A stretch of 64,000 bases of DNA. Origin: Neomegalonema sp. GTDB taxonomy: Bacteria; Pseudomonadota; Alphaproteobacteria; Rhodobacterales; Rhodobacteraceae. Made by a program: the position numbers and the translations under genes. Shown piece after piece: positions 18,522 through 27,453 of this stretch (positions are counted from its first letter, which is position 1; every line of letters starts with the position of its first letter). The DNA lies in contig NZ_JAQTXI010000006.1 of NCBI RefSeq assembly GCF_028688855.1, positions 62,001 to 126,000 of the forward strand, in the 5' to 3' direction. Under the pieces are notes generated by a model that was not told where the DNA came from, did not search any database, and saw only the letters and a list, made by a program, of their open reading frames with translations.

Positions 18522-19604
18522 TCACAAGGCCCCGACCTGAGACATCAGATTCGCGACGTCCTGGAATTGTCCTTCCGGGATGTATCTGCGTTCGCGGCCC
18601 TTTTCGGTCAAGGACTCCACAAGGTCGGGCTGCGTGGCGATGAAGGCGCCGTCCATGGCCGCCTGACGCGCGTAAAGCCCGGCCTTCGCGCCCTTTCCGA
18701 TGAAGACGATGGCCGGAGCAGGCGTTTCGCCGCGCACATAGCGCAATCCGACGGCCTGTCCGTTGCGCCCGAGCACCACCATGGTCGGGACCACGCTGGC
18801 CAGCTTCGCCTGACCCGTCGTCTCGCCTTCGCCCATGGCGCCTTCGTAGCGCATCTCGCGGCGACGCATCATGATGGTGGGATCGCCATACATCTCCTTG
18901 CGCTCGCGTTTCATTTCGGTATGGGTCATGCGCATTTCGCGCAGGAAGAGCCATTTCTGGATCCCGGTGTCGAACAGCGCGTTGAGCGCGAAGATCGCGA
19001 TGCTCGCCAGAGCGATGGGAATCATGGCCTTGCTCAGCGCCAGCCCGACGCAGGCCGCTCCGCAGAGGGGCGTCTGCATGGCGGCGGGCAGCGCCCACCA
19101 CCCCGCAAGGCCCACGATCCCGATGATCAGCAGCGACTTGAACAGGGATTTCAGGAACTCGATCAGATTGCGCACCGAGAAGATGCGCTTGAAGCCCTTC
19201 ACCGGATCTATCTTGGAATAGGCGGGCTTGAGCGGCTCGGCCGCGAAGAGAAGCCCCTTGTGCGCGATGATCGAGCCGATGAAGGCCGCCAGAAGCGGCA
19301 GCAGCATCAGCGGCGCGACCATCGCCGCCGAGTCGCTCCAGACGCTGCGCACGGCGGCGGGCCAGTGGCTCGGACGGGGCCCGCCTTCCGCCGAGGCGGC
19401 CAGAGCCATCTGGTCGAACATGTGCGCGAAGCCCGCCTGCATCGAGCGCCAGGCCAGCATGAGGTAGATCACGCAGACGATGAAGGAGGAGGCGACGATC
19501 AGGTCGCGGCCCTGGGCCACCTGGCCCTTCTTGCGCTGCTCCTTGATCTTGTGTTCGGTCGCCGGGAGGGTTTTCTCCTCCGAGCCGTCGTCGCCGCCGC
19601 TCAT
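18522..19604 (-). CDS. sctU: T3SS export switch protein SctU, lacking the NPTH motif
   Basis: Export apparatus protein that changes substrate class after autocleavage at Asn-Pro of NPTH. It has 360 residues: four membrane helices (about 34-55, 92-115, 155-175 and 190-212), a linker, and a cytoplasmic domain from about 220. Flanking segments are conserved (VVPTMVV, then AVGLRYVRGETPAP, then RRYIPEGQF). The four residues where NPTH belongs are GRNG (279-282). The frame is intact, so this is substitution rather than a frameshift. Start ATG 19604 overlaps the sctT end. Confidence 0.94.
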   Translation of the reverse strand: MSGGDDGSEEKTLPATEHKIKEQRKKGQVAQGRDLIVASSFIVCVIYLMLAWRSMQAGFAHMFDQMALAASAEGGPRPSHWPAAVRSVWSDSAAMVAPLMLLPLLAAFIGSIIAHKGLLFAAEPLKPAYSKIDPVKGFKRIFSVRNLIEFLKSLFKSLLIIGIVGLAGWWALPAAMQTPLCGAACVGLALSKAMIPIALASIAIFALNALFDTGIQKWLFLREMRMTHTEMKRERKEMYGDPTIMMRRREMRYEGAMGEGETTGQAKLASVVPTMVVLGRNGQAVGLRYVRGETPAPAIVFIGKGAKAGLYARQAAMDGAFIATQPDLVESLTEKGRERRYIPEGQFQDVANLMSQVGAL

Positions 19605-20413
19605 TCGAGCGCCCTTTCCAGATAGGCCATGGTCTCGCGCAGATCCAGCACGTCCGCGGCGTAGTAGAAGGCGTAGAGATAGAGGAAGGCCGGAGTCAGG
19701 AAGAGATAGGCCAGATTCTTGATCGACAGCGTCAGATCGAAGATGTTCACCTGAGGCGCGAGGCGGCTGGCGATGCCGAAGGCGATCTCCGAAAGGAACA
19801 TGGCGATCAGCAAGGGCGCCGCCAGGGCGATGGCGAGGCTCGACACCTTGCGCAGCACCTCGACGATCATGGGCCAGACGTTGTCCAGCGGCGGCGGCGT
19901 GGCCTCGAAGACGCTCCAGAGCCCGTAGGTGCCGTAAAGCGCCGTGATGAGGTCGCGCAGCCCTCCGGAGGCCATGAAGATCCCCGTCATGGCCAGAGCG
20001 TAGATCGCGCCCGTGACGAGAGGCTCGGTCTGGGTGTCGGGGGCGATGATCGTCGAGGACATGGCGCCCCGATAGACGTCGATCTGGGTGCCCGCCATCT
20101 CGGCGGCCCAGAAGGGCGCGCCGAAGATCGCCCCGAGCGCGATCCCGATCAGCACCTCCTTGACCATCAGCAGCCCGAGGTTCTGCGCCCCCAGAGGCTC
20201 GGCGAGGGCGGTCAGATGGGCGTGGACCTCCGGAATCACCGGCGCCGCCATGGCCAGCGCGAAGACGTTGCGCACCGGGCCCTGAAGCCCCAGCCAGATG
20301 AAGGCCGGAAACACCGTCAGGATGCCCAGCGGCCGCGCGATGGAGAGCGCCGCCGCCTGCACCCAGGGCATGTAGATGTAGCTCATCTCCGCGACGAGAT
20401 CGGCGGGACCCAT
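19601..20413 (-). CDS. sctT: T3SS export apparatus protein SctT
   Basis: Core-complex membrane protein, FliR homologue, of 270 residues with about six membrane helices. Recognisable segments are RPLGILTVFPAFIWLGLQGP, GALGAIFGAPFWAAEMAGTQ-type sequence near 100-120, and the C-terminal FDLTLSIKNLAYLFLTP. It lies 13 bases after sctS and overlaps the sctU start by four bases. Complete. Confidence 0.95.
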   Translation of the reverse strand: MGPADLVAEMSYIYMPWVQAAALSIARPLGILTVFPAFIWLGLQGPVRNVFALAMAAPVIPEVHAHLTALAEPLGAQNLGLLMVKEVLIGIALGAIFGAPFWAAEMAGTQIDVYRGAMSSTIIAPDTQTEPLVTGAIYALAMTGIFMASGGLRDLITALYGTYGLWSVFEATPPPLDNVWPMIVEVLRKVSSLAIALAAPLLIAMFLSEIAFGIASRLAPQVNIFDLTLSIKNLAYLFLTPAFLYLYAFYYAADVLDLRETMAYLERALE

Positions 20414-20426
20414 GGCCGAGCCCCTC

Positions 20427-20696
20427 CTATCTGGTCAGGAGCGGAAAGACGCGGAAGGCGTTGTCGGTCATCTGGACCAGCGGCTGCGCGAGGCTCGCGC
20501 CGAACATCAGGAAGGCCGCCGAAACCGCGATGATCTTGGCGGTGAGCGGCAGGGTCTGGTCCTGGATCTGCGTGACCGCCTGGAACAGCGCCACGATGAA
20601 TCCGACGATGGTCGCGATGACCAGCGGAGGACCCGCCGAAGCCGCCGCCGCGCCCGCCGCCTCGCCCAGATAACGCGCGATGAAATCGGTCTCCAT
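20427..20696 (-). CDS. sctS: T3SS export apparatus protein SctS
   Basis: An 89-residue two-helix hairpin membrane protein of the SctR5-T1-S4 export gate, FliQ homologue. Helix 1 is around GPPLVIATIVGFIVALFQAV; the conserved TQIQDQTLP turn follows; helix 2 is IIAVSAAFLMFGA. Length is exact for the family. Ten bases separate it from sctR. Confidence 0.96.
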   Translation of the reverse strand: METDFIARYLGEAAGAAAASAGPPLVIATIVGFIVALFQAVTQIQDQTLPLTAKIIAVSAAFLMFGASLAQPLVQMTDNAFRVFPLLTR

Positions 20697-20706
20697 GGGG
20701 GATCTC

Positions 20707-21378
20707 CTAACCGCCGCCGGCGGCGGGGGCGTAGCTCAGGACGAGGCCCTGCACGAGCCGCGCCCAGCCGTCCACCACCACGAAGAGGAAAAGCTTGAAG
20801 GGCACCGCCATGGTCTGCGGCGAGACCATCATCATGCCCAGAGACATCAGAACCGCCGAAACCACCAGATCCACCGCCAGGAAGGGCAGATAGAGCAGGA
20901 AGCCGATCTCGAAGGCGCGGGTCAGCTCCGAGACGAGGAAGGCGGGAATCAGGATGATCAGATCGGAGTCGGTGGTGGCCTCCTGAGCCTCCGGCGACCA
21001 GACCCGCGCCGTCGCCGAGAGGAAGAAGGCCCGGTCCTCCAGCCGCGCGTGCTGGAGCAGGAAGTCGCGCATGGGCTCCTTGGCGCGGTCGAGGGCCTCG
21101 GTCCATTGCGCGACGCTGGTGAGCTCGACGCCCGGCGCCATGATGTGGTCGCGCACCGCCAGAGCCACCGGCGCCGCGATGTAGACGGCGAGGATCGCCG
21201 AGATTCCGTAAAGCACCATGTTCGGCGGAGTCTGCTGCACTCCGAGCGCGTTGCGCACCAGCAGCAGCACCACCGAGATCTTGGCGAAGGCGGTCGTCGC
21301 CACCGCGACGAAGGACAGCATGCCCACCGCCATGGTGATGACGATGAGCGAAACGATGTTCGCGCTAAGCTCGGGCAT
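20707..21378 (-). CDS. sctR: T3SS export apparatus protein SctR
   Basis: Five-copy subunit of the export gate, FliP homologue, of 223 residues. Diagnostic stretches are FAKISVVLLLVRNALGVQQT near the N-terminus, ILIPAFLVSELTRAFEIGF, and the C-terminal SLGMMMVSPQTMAVPFKLFL with FVVVDGW. All membrane segments are present. The start at 21378 is 60 bases after the sctQ stop. Confidence 0.97.
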   Translation of the reverse strand: MPELSANIVSLIVITMAVGMLSFVAVATTAFAKISVVLLLVRNALGVQQTPPNMVLYGISAILAVYIAAPVALAVRDHIMAPGVELTSVAQWTEALDRAKEPMRDFLLQHARLEDRAFFLSATARVWSPEAQEATTDSDLIILIPAFLVSELTRAFEIGFLLYLPFLAVDLVVSAVLMSLGMMMVSPQTMAVPFKLFLFVVVDGWARLVQGLVLSYAPAAGGG

Positions 21379-21437
21379 GGACGAAGCTCCGGATCGGGAG
21401 GCGCCTCACGGGGCCTGATCCCGGAAGGAGGGAGGGC

Positions 21438-22478
21438 TCACGAGAAGATGCGCGTCAGGCGCACGCCGACGCTCTCGCCGATCATGACCACCTGGCCCTG
21501 AGCGATGCGGCGGCCCTCGACCATCACGTCGACGGCGCCGTCCGGCGCGCGGCTGACCGGAATCGCCGAGCCCACGCCCAGACCCCGCAGCTCGCTCCAG
21601 GGCAGCGAGATCCGCCCCACCTCGAAGACCAGCCGCACGGGAATCTCATCCAGCGTGGCGTCGTCCGCCACGAAGCCGCCCTGGGACGCGTCCGCCATCA
21701 CCAACTCCTCATATCTCCGGGCCAGCTCGAAGCTGGCCGGACCTGTGGCCCCGACCTCGCCCCTGGGGTTGAACTGGCCCGGCGCCGCGGCGCGTTCGCC
21801 GAAGACGATCAGGGCCGCCCTTCCGGGGGCGAAGCTCTCGACCAGCACCACGTCGCCGACCGCCATGGGCGCGCCCCGGGGCAGACGGGAGGCGCCGATC
21901 CGCGCCGCGACCGTCACCGAGGCGGCGGCGTGGGCGGGGGAATCCTGCGTCTCCTGCGTCTCCCAGAGCGCCTCGAGGGCGGCGGCCAGATCCGGCGGCG
22001 CATGGAGCGTCGCGGGCCAGGCTTCTCCGAAGCCCTCCACAATGGCGTCGAGGCGTTGATATTTCGTGCCGGGCGCGACGGCGGGCGCCAGCTTCGTCAG
22101 GGCGAGGCTCAGGCCGAGCCGGGCCTCCAGAGCCTGGATCGCGGGCAGAAGCCCGAGCTCGACCAGAAGCGCGCCGCTTTCGGCGTCCATCTCGGCCGGA
22201 TCATGCTCCGGATCTCCCTCGCGCATGAGGGCCTCGATCAGGCCGCGCGGCAGGGCCAGACGAAAGGGCGCGCCGCCGCATTCGCCGTGCAGATGCAGAC
22301 GCTCCGGCTCGGCTTCGGCGGAGGGGCCGCCGGTCAGCATGAGGCTCAGGGGCGGGTCTTCGAGGATCAGCGGAGTCCGGGGCCGCGCCCGCAGACGCGC
22401 CCGCTCCGCCTCGCGCAGGCTGAGCCGGGGCCAGGGGTAGGGCTGGATCGCCGAACGCGGGCTGCGGAGGTTCATCAT
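21438..22478 (-). CDS. sctQ: T3SS cytoplasmic sorting-platform protein SctQ
   Basis: C-ring/sorting-platform component of 346 residues. The N-terminal two-thirds is poorly conserved. The C-terminal SPOA domain is clear: DEIPVRLVFEVGRISLPW, then ELRGLGVGSAIPV, then IAQGQVVMIGESVGVRLTRI. Some SctQ genes also make a short C-terminal product from an internal start; GTG and ATG codons exist near the SPOA start, but none has an obvious ribosome-binding site. The start overlaps the sctO stop (ATGA-type). Confidence 0.9.
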   Translation of the reverse strand: MMNLRSPRSAIQPYPWPRLSLREAERARLRARPRTPLILEDPPLSLMLTGGPSAEAEPERLHLHGECGGAPFRLALPRGLIEALMREGDPEHDPAEMDAESGALLVELGLLPAIQALEARLGLSLALTKLAPAVAPGTKYQRLDAIVEGFGEAWPATLHAPPDLAAALEALWETQETQDSPAHAAASVTVAARIGASRLPRGAPMAVGDVVLVESFAPGRAALIVFGERAAAPGQFNPRGEVGATGPASFELARRYEELVMADASQGGFVADDATLDEIPVRLVFEVGRISLPWSELRGLGVGSAIPVSRAPDGAVDVMVEGRRIAQGQVVMIGESVGVRLTRIFS

Positions 22479-23029
22479 GCGCCGCCCGATCCCGGCGCGC
22501 CGCCGGAGCCTTCCGCCGATCCTCCTCCCGGAGCTCCTCCTCCCGGCGCTCCGCCGCGCGCGAAGGAGCGGCCCGTGGCCAGTTCGTCGAGATCCTGCTC
22601 CTGGCGCTTTTCGGAGACGCGGCGCAGATCCATCCGGGCCTCCTGCGCGACTTCATGGGTGGTTTCGGTTCTGGCGTGGGCGGTCGCCCATTCGCGACGG
22701 GCGCGTTCGGCGGCTTCTCCGGCGCGGCGCACTTCGAGGCGGGCCATGGCGATCTGACGGGCGTAGCCCTCGCGTTCGCGCATGAGGTCGCTGTGGAAGT
22801 TCTGCGCGCCCTCCATGGCGCCGACGGGCCTGCCCTTCAGCGCCGTGTCGTGGAATTCGCGCATGCGCTGTTCGAGGCGTCCGTCGAACCTGCTCAGCGC
22901 GGTCTCCGCCTTGAGGACGTCCTGTTCGGCCTGGTCCACGCGGGTCCGGGCGGTCTGGAAGCGCTGTTCGGCGGCGTTTTCGCGCACGCGGCGGATCTGG
23001 CCGATCATCTTGAGGTCGTTCAGGCTCAT
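22475..23029 (-). CDS. sctO: T3SS central stalk protein SctO
   Basis: Coiled-coil stalk linking the ATPase SctN to the gate SctV, FliJ analogue. 184 residues, almost wholly charged helix (about 10-150), with RVDQAEQDVLKAETALSRFD and repeated Glu/Arg heptads. A Gly/Pro/Ser-rich tail of about 25 residues follows. It sits between sctN and sctQ and overlaps both by a few bases, the usual order. No separate sctP lies between sctO and sctQ. Confidence 0.88.
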   Translation of the reverse strand: MSLNDLKMIGQIRRVRENAAEQRFQTARTRVDQAEQDVLKAETALSRFDGRLEQRMREFHDTALKGRPVGAMEGAQNFHSDLMREREGYARQIAMARLEVRRAGEAAERARREWATAHARTETTHEVAQEARMDLRRVSEKRQEQDLDELATGRSFARGGAPGGGAPGGGSAEGSGGAPGSGGA

Positions 23030-24405
23030 CGCGGGGCGTCCTCCCCTTGAGCGCCGGTCAGGGCGAACATCTTCGCGCGGGTCTCCTCCCAGCTCGCGGG
23101 GCGGGAGAGCGAGCGGTAGAGGAAGTTCTCGATCTCGTCCTTCTTGGCGATGGCCTCGTCGGCGAGGGGGTCGGCGCCGTGGCGATGCTCGCCCATGCGG
23201 ACCAGCAGCTCGACGTCCTTCCAGCGCGAGAGCAGAGCCCTCAGGCGATCCGCGCCCGCGCGATGCTTCGCGCTGGTCACGCGGGTCATGACGCGGCTGC
23301 GGCTGGCGAGCACGTCGATGGCCGGATAGCGTCCGGCCTCGGCGATCTTGCGCGAAAGCACGATATGTCCGTCCAGCAAGGCGCGGGCCTCCTCGGCCAC
23401 AGGGTCTCCGACGCCGTCATCCTCCATGAGAACCGTATAGAAAGCGGTAATGGATCCGCCGTTCGAGGCCGCTCCTGCGCGTTCGATCAGCCGGGGCATG
23501 AGCGCGAAGACCGAAGGCGGAAAGGCCCGTCGCGCCGGAGGCTCGCCCGCGGCGAGTCCGATCTCGCGCTGGGCGCGGGCGAGGCGGGTGATGCTGTCCA
23601 TCAGCAGGATCACCTTCTTGCCCTGATCGCGGAAATATTCGGCGATGGCCGTCGCCACGAAGGGCGCCTTGAGGCGCTCCATGGAGGGGCGGTCCGAAGT
23701 CGCCGCCACCACCACCGAGCGCGCCAGACCTTCCGGCCCGAGCGCCTCCTCGATGAACTCCGAGACCTCGCGGCCGCGCTCGCCGACCAGGGCGATCACC
23801 GCCACATCCGCCGAAGAGGCCTTGGCGATGGCCGCCATGAGCGTCGACTTGCCCACGCCCGGCTCGCCGAAGAGGCCGATGCGCTGGCCCTCGCCGCAGA
23901 CGTTCAGGGCGTCGAAGGCGGGAATCCCGAGCGGCAGCGGCTTGACGATGGGCGCCCGCGCCAGAGGATCGGGCGCGTCGGCCATGACGGGCCGCCACGA
24001 GCTCGGGCGCAGGGGGCCTTTGGTGGCGGTGTCGATGGGGCGTCCGAGGCCGTCCAGCACCCGCCCGAGCAGCTCCGGCCCCACGCCCGCCATGAGCGGC
24101 CCGCCCGTCGGGGCGGCCTGGGTGCGGGTGGAGAGTCCGGTCATGTCGCCCATGACGCTGAGCAGCGCCGCGCCGTCGCGCAGGCCCACGACCTCGGCGT
24201 AACGGACGCCCTCCGCGAAGCCGCCCGGCTCGCGGAGTTCGCAGATCTCGCCCAGACGCGCCCCCGGAAGGGTCGCCTCGACGATCACGCCCGAGACCTT
24301 CGCCACCCGTCCGATGAGCGGGCGGGTCTCCAGGGCGCCGGGGATCTCCAGCGCCCGCGCCATGCGCCGCGCGGCGGCGGCGAAGCCCTGCGCGCCGCCC
24401 GTCAT
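23026..24405 (-). CDS. sctN: T3SS ATPase SctN
   Basis: Hexameric F1-like ATPase that unfolds and unloads secretion substrates. 459 residues. Walker A is GEPGVGKST (180-188), then ALVGERGREVSEFIEEALG, Walker B region KKVILLMDSITRLARAQREI and LAAGEPPARR; the C-terminal domain is also present. All catalytic elements look intact, so energised export is possible. Overlaps sctL and sctO by four bases. Confidence 0.98.
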   Translation of the reverse strand: MTGGAQGFAAAARRMARALEIPGALETRPLIGRVAKVSGVIVEATLPGARLGEICELREPGGFAEGVRYAEVVGLRDGAALLSVMGDMTGLSTRTQAAPTGGPLMAGVGPELLGRVLDGLGRPIDTATKGPLRPSSWRPVMADAPDPLARAPIVKPLPLGIPAFDALNVCGEGQRIGLFGEPGVGKSTLMAAIAKASSADVAVIALVGERGREVSEFIEEALGPEGLARSVVVAATSDRPSMERLKAPFVATAIAEYFRDQGKKVILLMDSITRLARAQREIGLAAGEPPARRAFPPSVFALMPRLIERAGAASNGGSITAFYTVLMEDDGVGDPVAEEARALLDGHIVLSRKIAEAGRYPAIDVLASRSRVMTRVTSAKHRAGADRLRALLSRWKDVELLVRMGEHRHGADPLADEAIAKKDEIENFLYRSLSRPASWEETRAKMFALTGAQGEDAPR

Positions 24406-25256
24406 GAGAGGTCTCCCTGATCGGGATAGCTCGCCGAATAGCTGGAGGAGAGCGAGAAGGTCAGGCCGCCCGGCTGCGGAGCCTCCTGAGGCTGGGGCTG
24501 GGGCTGGGGCGCGGGCGTCGCCGGACGCGGCTGGGCCTGAGGCTGCTGAGGCGGCGTCTGCTGAGGCTGGGCGGGGTGAGGCGCGTGCTGGGCGGCCTCG
24601 AAGGGATCGGGGCCGAAGCTCTGGCGGCCCGGCGCCTGGGGGGGCTCGGGCGATTCGAGGGCGGCGCGCAGCCCCGCTTCGAGGGCCTGGATCTGGGCGG
24701 CGAGGCCCAGCTCCACGTCGCCCCAGGGAGTCTGGAGCAGCGAGCTGCCCGCAGGCGCCTGCGGATCTCCGCGCACTTCGAGCGCGTGATGGGGATCGAG
24801 CCGCGTCAGGCGCTCGCGCACCTCTCCGACCAGCGGCGCGGGCACGTTGAGCGTCAGCCGCGCGCCGGAGCCGAAATCCTGGAGGGCGCGCCTGGCGGCC
24901 CGCGCGATGAGTTCGGCGGGCGGCGCGGGCTCCAGCAACAGCCGCAGCGCCGAGGTCACCAGCTCGGGCAGATGGCGCGACATCTCCTGAAGATCCGCCG
25001 CCGAGCGCGCGGCCCGCTCGGCGAGAAGGGCGGCGGCGCGTCTGCGGCCTTCCTCTTCGGCGGCGGCCTCGATCTGGCGGGCGCGGCCCTGGGCCTCCGC
25101 GACGATGCGCTGAGCCTGGGCCCGCGCGGCGTGAGCCGCCGATTCGGCTTCGGCCAGAGGCGTCAGGCTCTCGGCCTTGAGCAGCGGAGAAGGTCTGCCG
25201 ACCCCCCCGAAGCCGAGGCGGGCGGGACGCGCCGGATCGGACATGGCGTCGGACAT
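24402..25256 (-). CDS. sctL: T3SS ATPase regulator SctL
   Basis: Peripheral stalk protein that dimerises and anchors SctN to SctK/SctQ. 284 residues: an Ala/Glu/Arg-rich coiled coil (about 30-110, AQAQRIVAEAQGRARQI), then a FliH/V-ATPase E-like globular domain to about 210 (ALEVRGDPQAPAGSSLLQT, WGDVELGLAAQIQALEAG). An unusual Pro/Gln-rich tail of about 75 residues follows. GAGGAG seven bases before ATG 25256 supports the start. Confidence 0.9.
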   Translation of the reverse strand: MSDAMSDPARPARLGFGGVGRPSPLLKAESLTPLAEAESAAHAARAQAQRIVAEAQGRARQIEAAAEEEGRRRAAALLAERAARSAADLQEMSRHLPELVTSALRLLLEPAPPAELIARAARRALQDFGSGARLTLNVPAPLVGEVRERLTRLDPHHALEVRGDPQAPAGSSLLQTPWGDVELGLAAQIQALEAGLRAALESPEPPQAPGRQSFGPDPFEAAQHAPHPAQPQQTPPQQPQAQPRPATPAPQPQPQPQEAPQPGGLTFSLSSSYSASYPDQGDLS

Positions 25257-25333
25257 GGCGAACTCCTCAAGGGGTCCGGCCGCCGATCCCTCGGATCGGC
25301 CCGAGGCCCCGGATGGTCATCCTGACCGCGCCC

Positions 25334-26017
25334 TCAGCGGGCGGCGGCCTCAGCGGCGATCCGCTCGACGAGCGCCGCGCCGCGCCGCGCCAGATCGGGG
25401 TCCTCCGGCGGCGCCAGGAGGGCGCTCGACGGCGAGAGAAGCCCCACGCGCGCCGCCACCGAAACCGGCTGTCCGGCCAGCCAGGCCGCGAAGGCCCGGC
25501 CTCCCGAACTGCGGACGGCTTCGGCGATCTCTTCGGGCGTCAGGCGCTCGGGCGGATCGTCGGGATCGGTCCATGCGAAATCCGCGCCATCTCCGGGCTC
25601 CTCGAGGCCGTGGCGGCGGGCGGCGGCGGCCGGATCGCGTCCGAGGGCGGCGGAGAGGCGTTTCTGCTCCTCGCCCTTGAGCAGCCCCAGCACGGCGGCC
25701 GCCTCGAGGGCGGCGCCTGCGTCGAGGCGCAGCTGGTCGATGCGGGGGGCGTCCATCTCCAGCACCGCGAGGGCGCCGGGCGAAGCGGTCCAGGGCGGAG
25801 CCCCCGCGCCGTGCAGACGCGCCAGACGCGCCCCCAGACGCGCCCGGAACCTCGGCTCCGTCAGAAGGCGCCGCGCGCCCTCCGCGCCGAAGACGGAGGG
25901 GACGGCCTCCTCGAGGAGTTCGGCTGCGGCGCGGGCCTCGGCGGCGCGCGCCACGCGCCTCAGGGCGACGGCTTCGAGAGCCGCCGCCCGTCGGGCGTCG
26001 ATCTGCGCGGGGGTCAT
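25334..26017 (-). CDS. sctK: T3SS sorting-platform protein SctK
   Basis: A 227-residue helical protein that links SctD to SctQ in the sorting platform. The sequence is Ala/Leu/Arg-rich with few motifs; DAPRIDQLRLDAGAALEAAA is the most family-like segment. It is identified largely by position between sctJ and sctL and by size (YscK is about 210). ATG 26017 overlaps the sctJ stop in ATGA. The frame extends far upstream through sctJ, but that part is a shadow. Confidence 0.75.
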   Translation of the reverse strand: MTPAQIDARRAAALEAVALRRVARAAEARAAAELLEEAVPSVFGAEGARRLLTEPRFRARLGARLARLHGAGAPPWTASPGALAVLEMDAPRIDQLRLDAGAALEAAAVLGLLKGEEQKRLSAALGRDPAAAARRHGLEEPGDGADFAWTDPDDPPERLTPEEIAEAVRSSGGRAFAAWLAGQPVSVAARVGLLSPSSALLAPPEDPDLARRGAALVERIAAEAAAR

Positions 26018-26766
26018 CGCCGACCGCGCCTGTCTTCGCGCCTTGATCCGGTGTGGAAGGTCAGGGCCAGAGCGCCCAGAAGCGCCGCGCCGAGCGCCAG
26101 GACCAGAGACATGGCCCGCTTGGGCTCTCCGCCGACGACGGCGGCGTTCATCACGCCGGAGCCGGAGGCGTCGAGCGTCGCGCCGCCCGAACCGGTGTAG
26201 GGGAAGAAGGCCACCGAAACGCGCTCGTAGGCCAGCCCCTCGACGCTGTTGGCGATGAGCAGCTTGATGCGCGGCGCCAGGCCCTCGACGTCGGTGTTGG
26301 GGGCGTAGTGGATCGCCACCGAGGCCGAGGCCGGACGCACCTCGCGCGCGAGGGGGTCGCGCTCGGGGAGCACCAGATGCACGCGGGCGCGGATCACGCC
26401 CTCGATCTCCGAGACGGTGCGCGAGAGCTCCTGGTTGCGGGCGTAGATCATCCGGGCCCGCTCTTCGGTGGGGGTGGGGATGAAGCTGTCTCCGGCGAAG
26501 ATCTCGCCGAACTCCTTGAAGCGTTCGCGGGGCAGGCCGCGGGTCTCCAGAACCTGCATGGCCTGGGCGAAATGGGCCTCGTCGACGCGGATGGTGAACT
26601 CGCCCGCCTTGACGGCCGCGCGTTCGGCGGGGATTCCGGCCTGCAGCAGCGCGGCGGCCATCTCGTTGGCGTCGCGCTGGGAGAGCCCCGTATAGAGGTC
26701 GGTCTTGCAGCCCGCCAGAGCGAGGGCCGCGACGAAGACCAGGGCGGGCTTGCTGAACTTGAGCAT
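26014..26766 (-). CDS. sctJ: T3SS inner-membrane ring lipoprotein SctJ
   Basis: Forms the inner MS-type ring. 250 residues. The lipoprotein signal peptide ends LALAGCKTD, with the lipidated Cys. LYTGLSQRDANEMAAALL, the ring-building domains (SEIEGVIRARVHLVLPE) and SVAIHYAPNTDVEGL follow. A C-terminal membrane anchor lies at about 215-238 (AMSLVLALGAALLGALALTF). A standard, complete SctJ. Confidence 0.96.
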   Translation of the reverse strand: MLKFSKPALVFVAALALAGCKTDLYTGLSQRDANEMAAALLQAGIPAERAAVKAGEFTIRVDEAHFAQAMQVLETRGLPRERFKEFGEIFAGDSFIPTPTEERARMIYARNQELSRTVSEIEGVIRARVHLVLPERDPLAREVRPASASVAIHYAPNTDVEGLAPRIKLLIANSVEGLAYERVSVAFFPYTGSGGATLDASGSGVMNAAVVGGEPKRAMSLVLALGAALLGALALTFHTGSRREDRRGRR

Positions 26767-26787
26767 GTCGGCCTCCTGAACGGGGCC

Positions 26788-27315
26788 TTACTGGCCGCGC
26801 ATGAGCTGGTTGAGCGACGAAGCGAATTGCGAGCCGGTCTTGACGACCATCTGCGTTTCGATCGCGTAGTCGAAGGACTGGCGCATCGCGTCGAAGGCGC
26901 GGTCGTAAAGCCCGGAGTTCGCCGCCGCCGCGCCCGGCGAAGGAGATCCGGCCGCGCCCGCGCGCAGCGAAGCCGGTCCGGCGGCCAGTTCGGCCCGCGC
27001 CCTGGCGTAGGCGGCTTCTCCGGAGGGACCGGCGGAGGCGGGGCCTTGAGCCAGATCCTTCGCGGCGGCCACGGAGGCCTTGCGCGAATCGAGGCGGGTC
27101 TTGTCGAACGCCTCCAGCCGCTGAGCAAGATCCGAGCCAAGCGAGGAGAGCGGAGCCCCCGGAGCCTGGGCCCCCGCGGCGCCGGAGAGGCCCGCCGTCT
27201 GCTGGGGCTGGAAGGCCACGGAAAGGCCCTGGGCGCTCGTCAGCCGCGAGGCGGCGCCCGCCGCCTGGGGGTCGAAGGAGACGGATGCGGAGACGGGAGC
27301 GATGGTCATGGCCAT
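26788..27315 (-). CDS. sctI: T3SS inner rod protein SctI
   Basis: Inner rod protein that connects the needle base to the export gate. 175 residues: a long low-complexity Ala/Gly/Pro N-terminal region and a conserved C-terminal helix, YDRAFDAMRQSFDYAIE, then TQMVVKTGSQFASSLNQLM and the final RGQ. The ending (QLMRGQ) is typical of SctI/HrpB2/YscI. It lies directly before sctJ. Two close ATG codons (27315, 27309) share the same GGAGG. Confidence 0.82.
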   Translation of the reverse strand: MAMTIAPVSASVSFDPQAAGAASRLTSAQGLSVAFQPQQTAGLSGAAGAQAPGAPLSSLGSDLAQRLEAFDKTRLDSRKASVAAAKDLAQGPASAGPSGEAAYARARAELAAGPASLRAGAAGSPSPGAAAANSGLYDRAFDAMRQSFDYAIETQMVVKTGSQFASSLNQLMRGQ

Positions 27316-27453
27316 GGTGGGGGAGCCTCCTGGGACGGTCGTCGGAATGTCGCGGAGCAGGGGCGCGTCCGCGCCGCCTGGTCGGGGAAAGTCCTCCCGG
27401 AGTCTTCGGCCTGCGGAAATCCCTCGGGGGAACGTCGCGGGCTCGGGGCGCCT

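Noticed and set aside
18522..19604. Loss of NPTH in SctU by frameshift or sequencing slip
   Set aside because: Residues on both sides of GRNG align in the same frame with the family, so a local substitution fits better than a frameshift.
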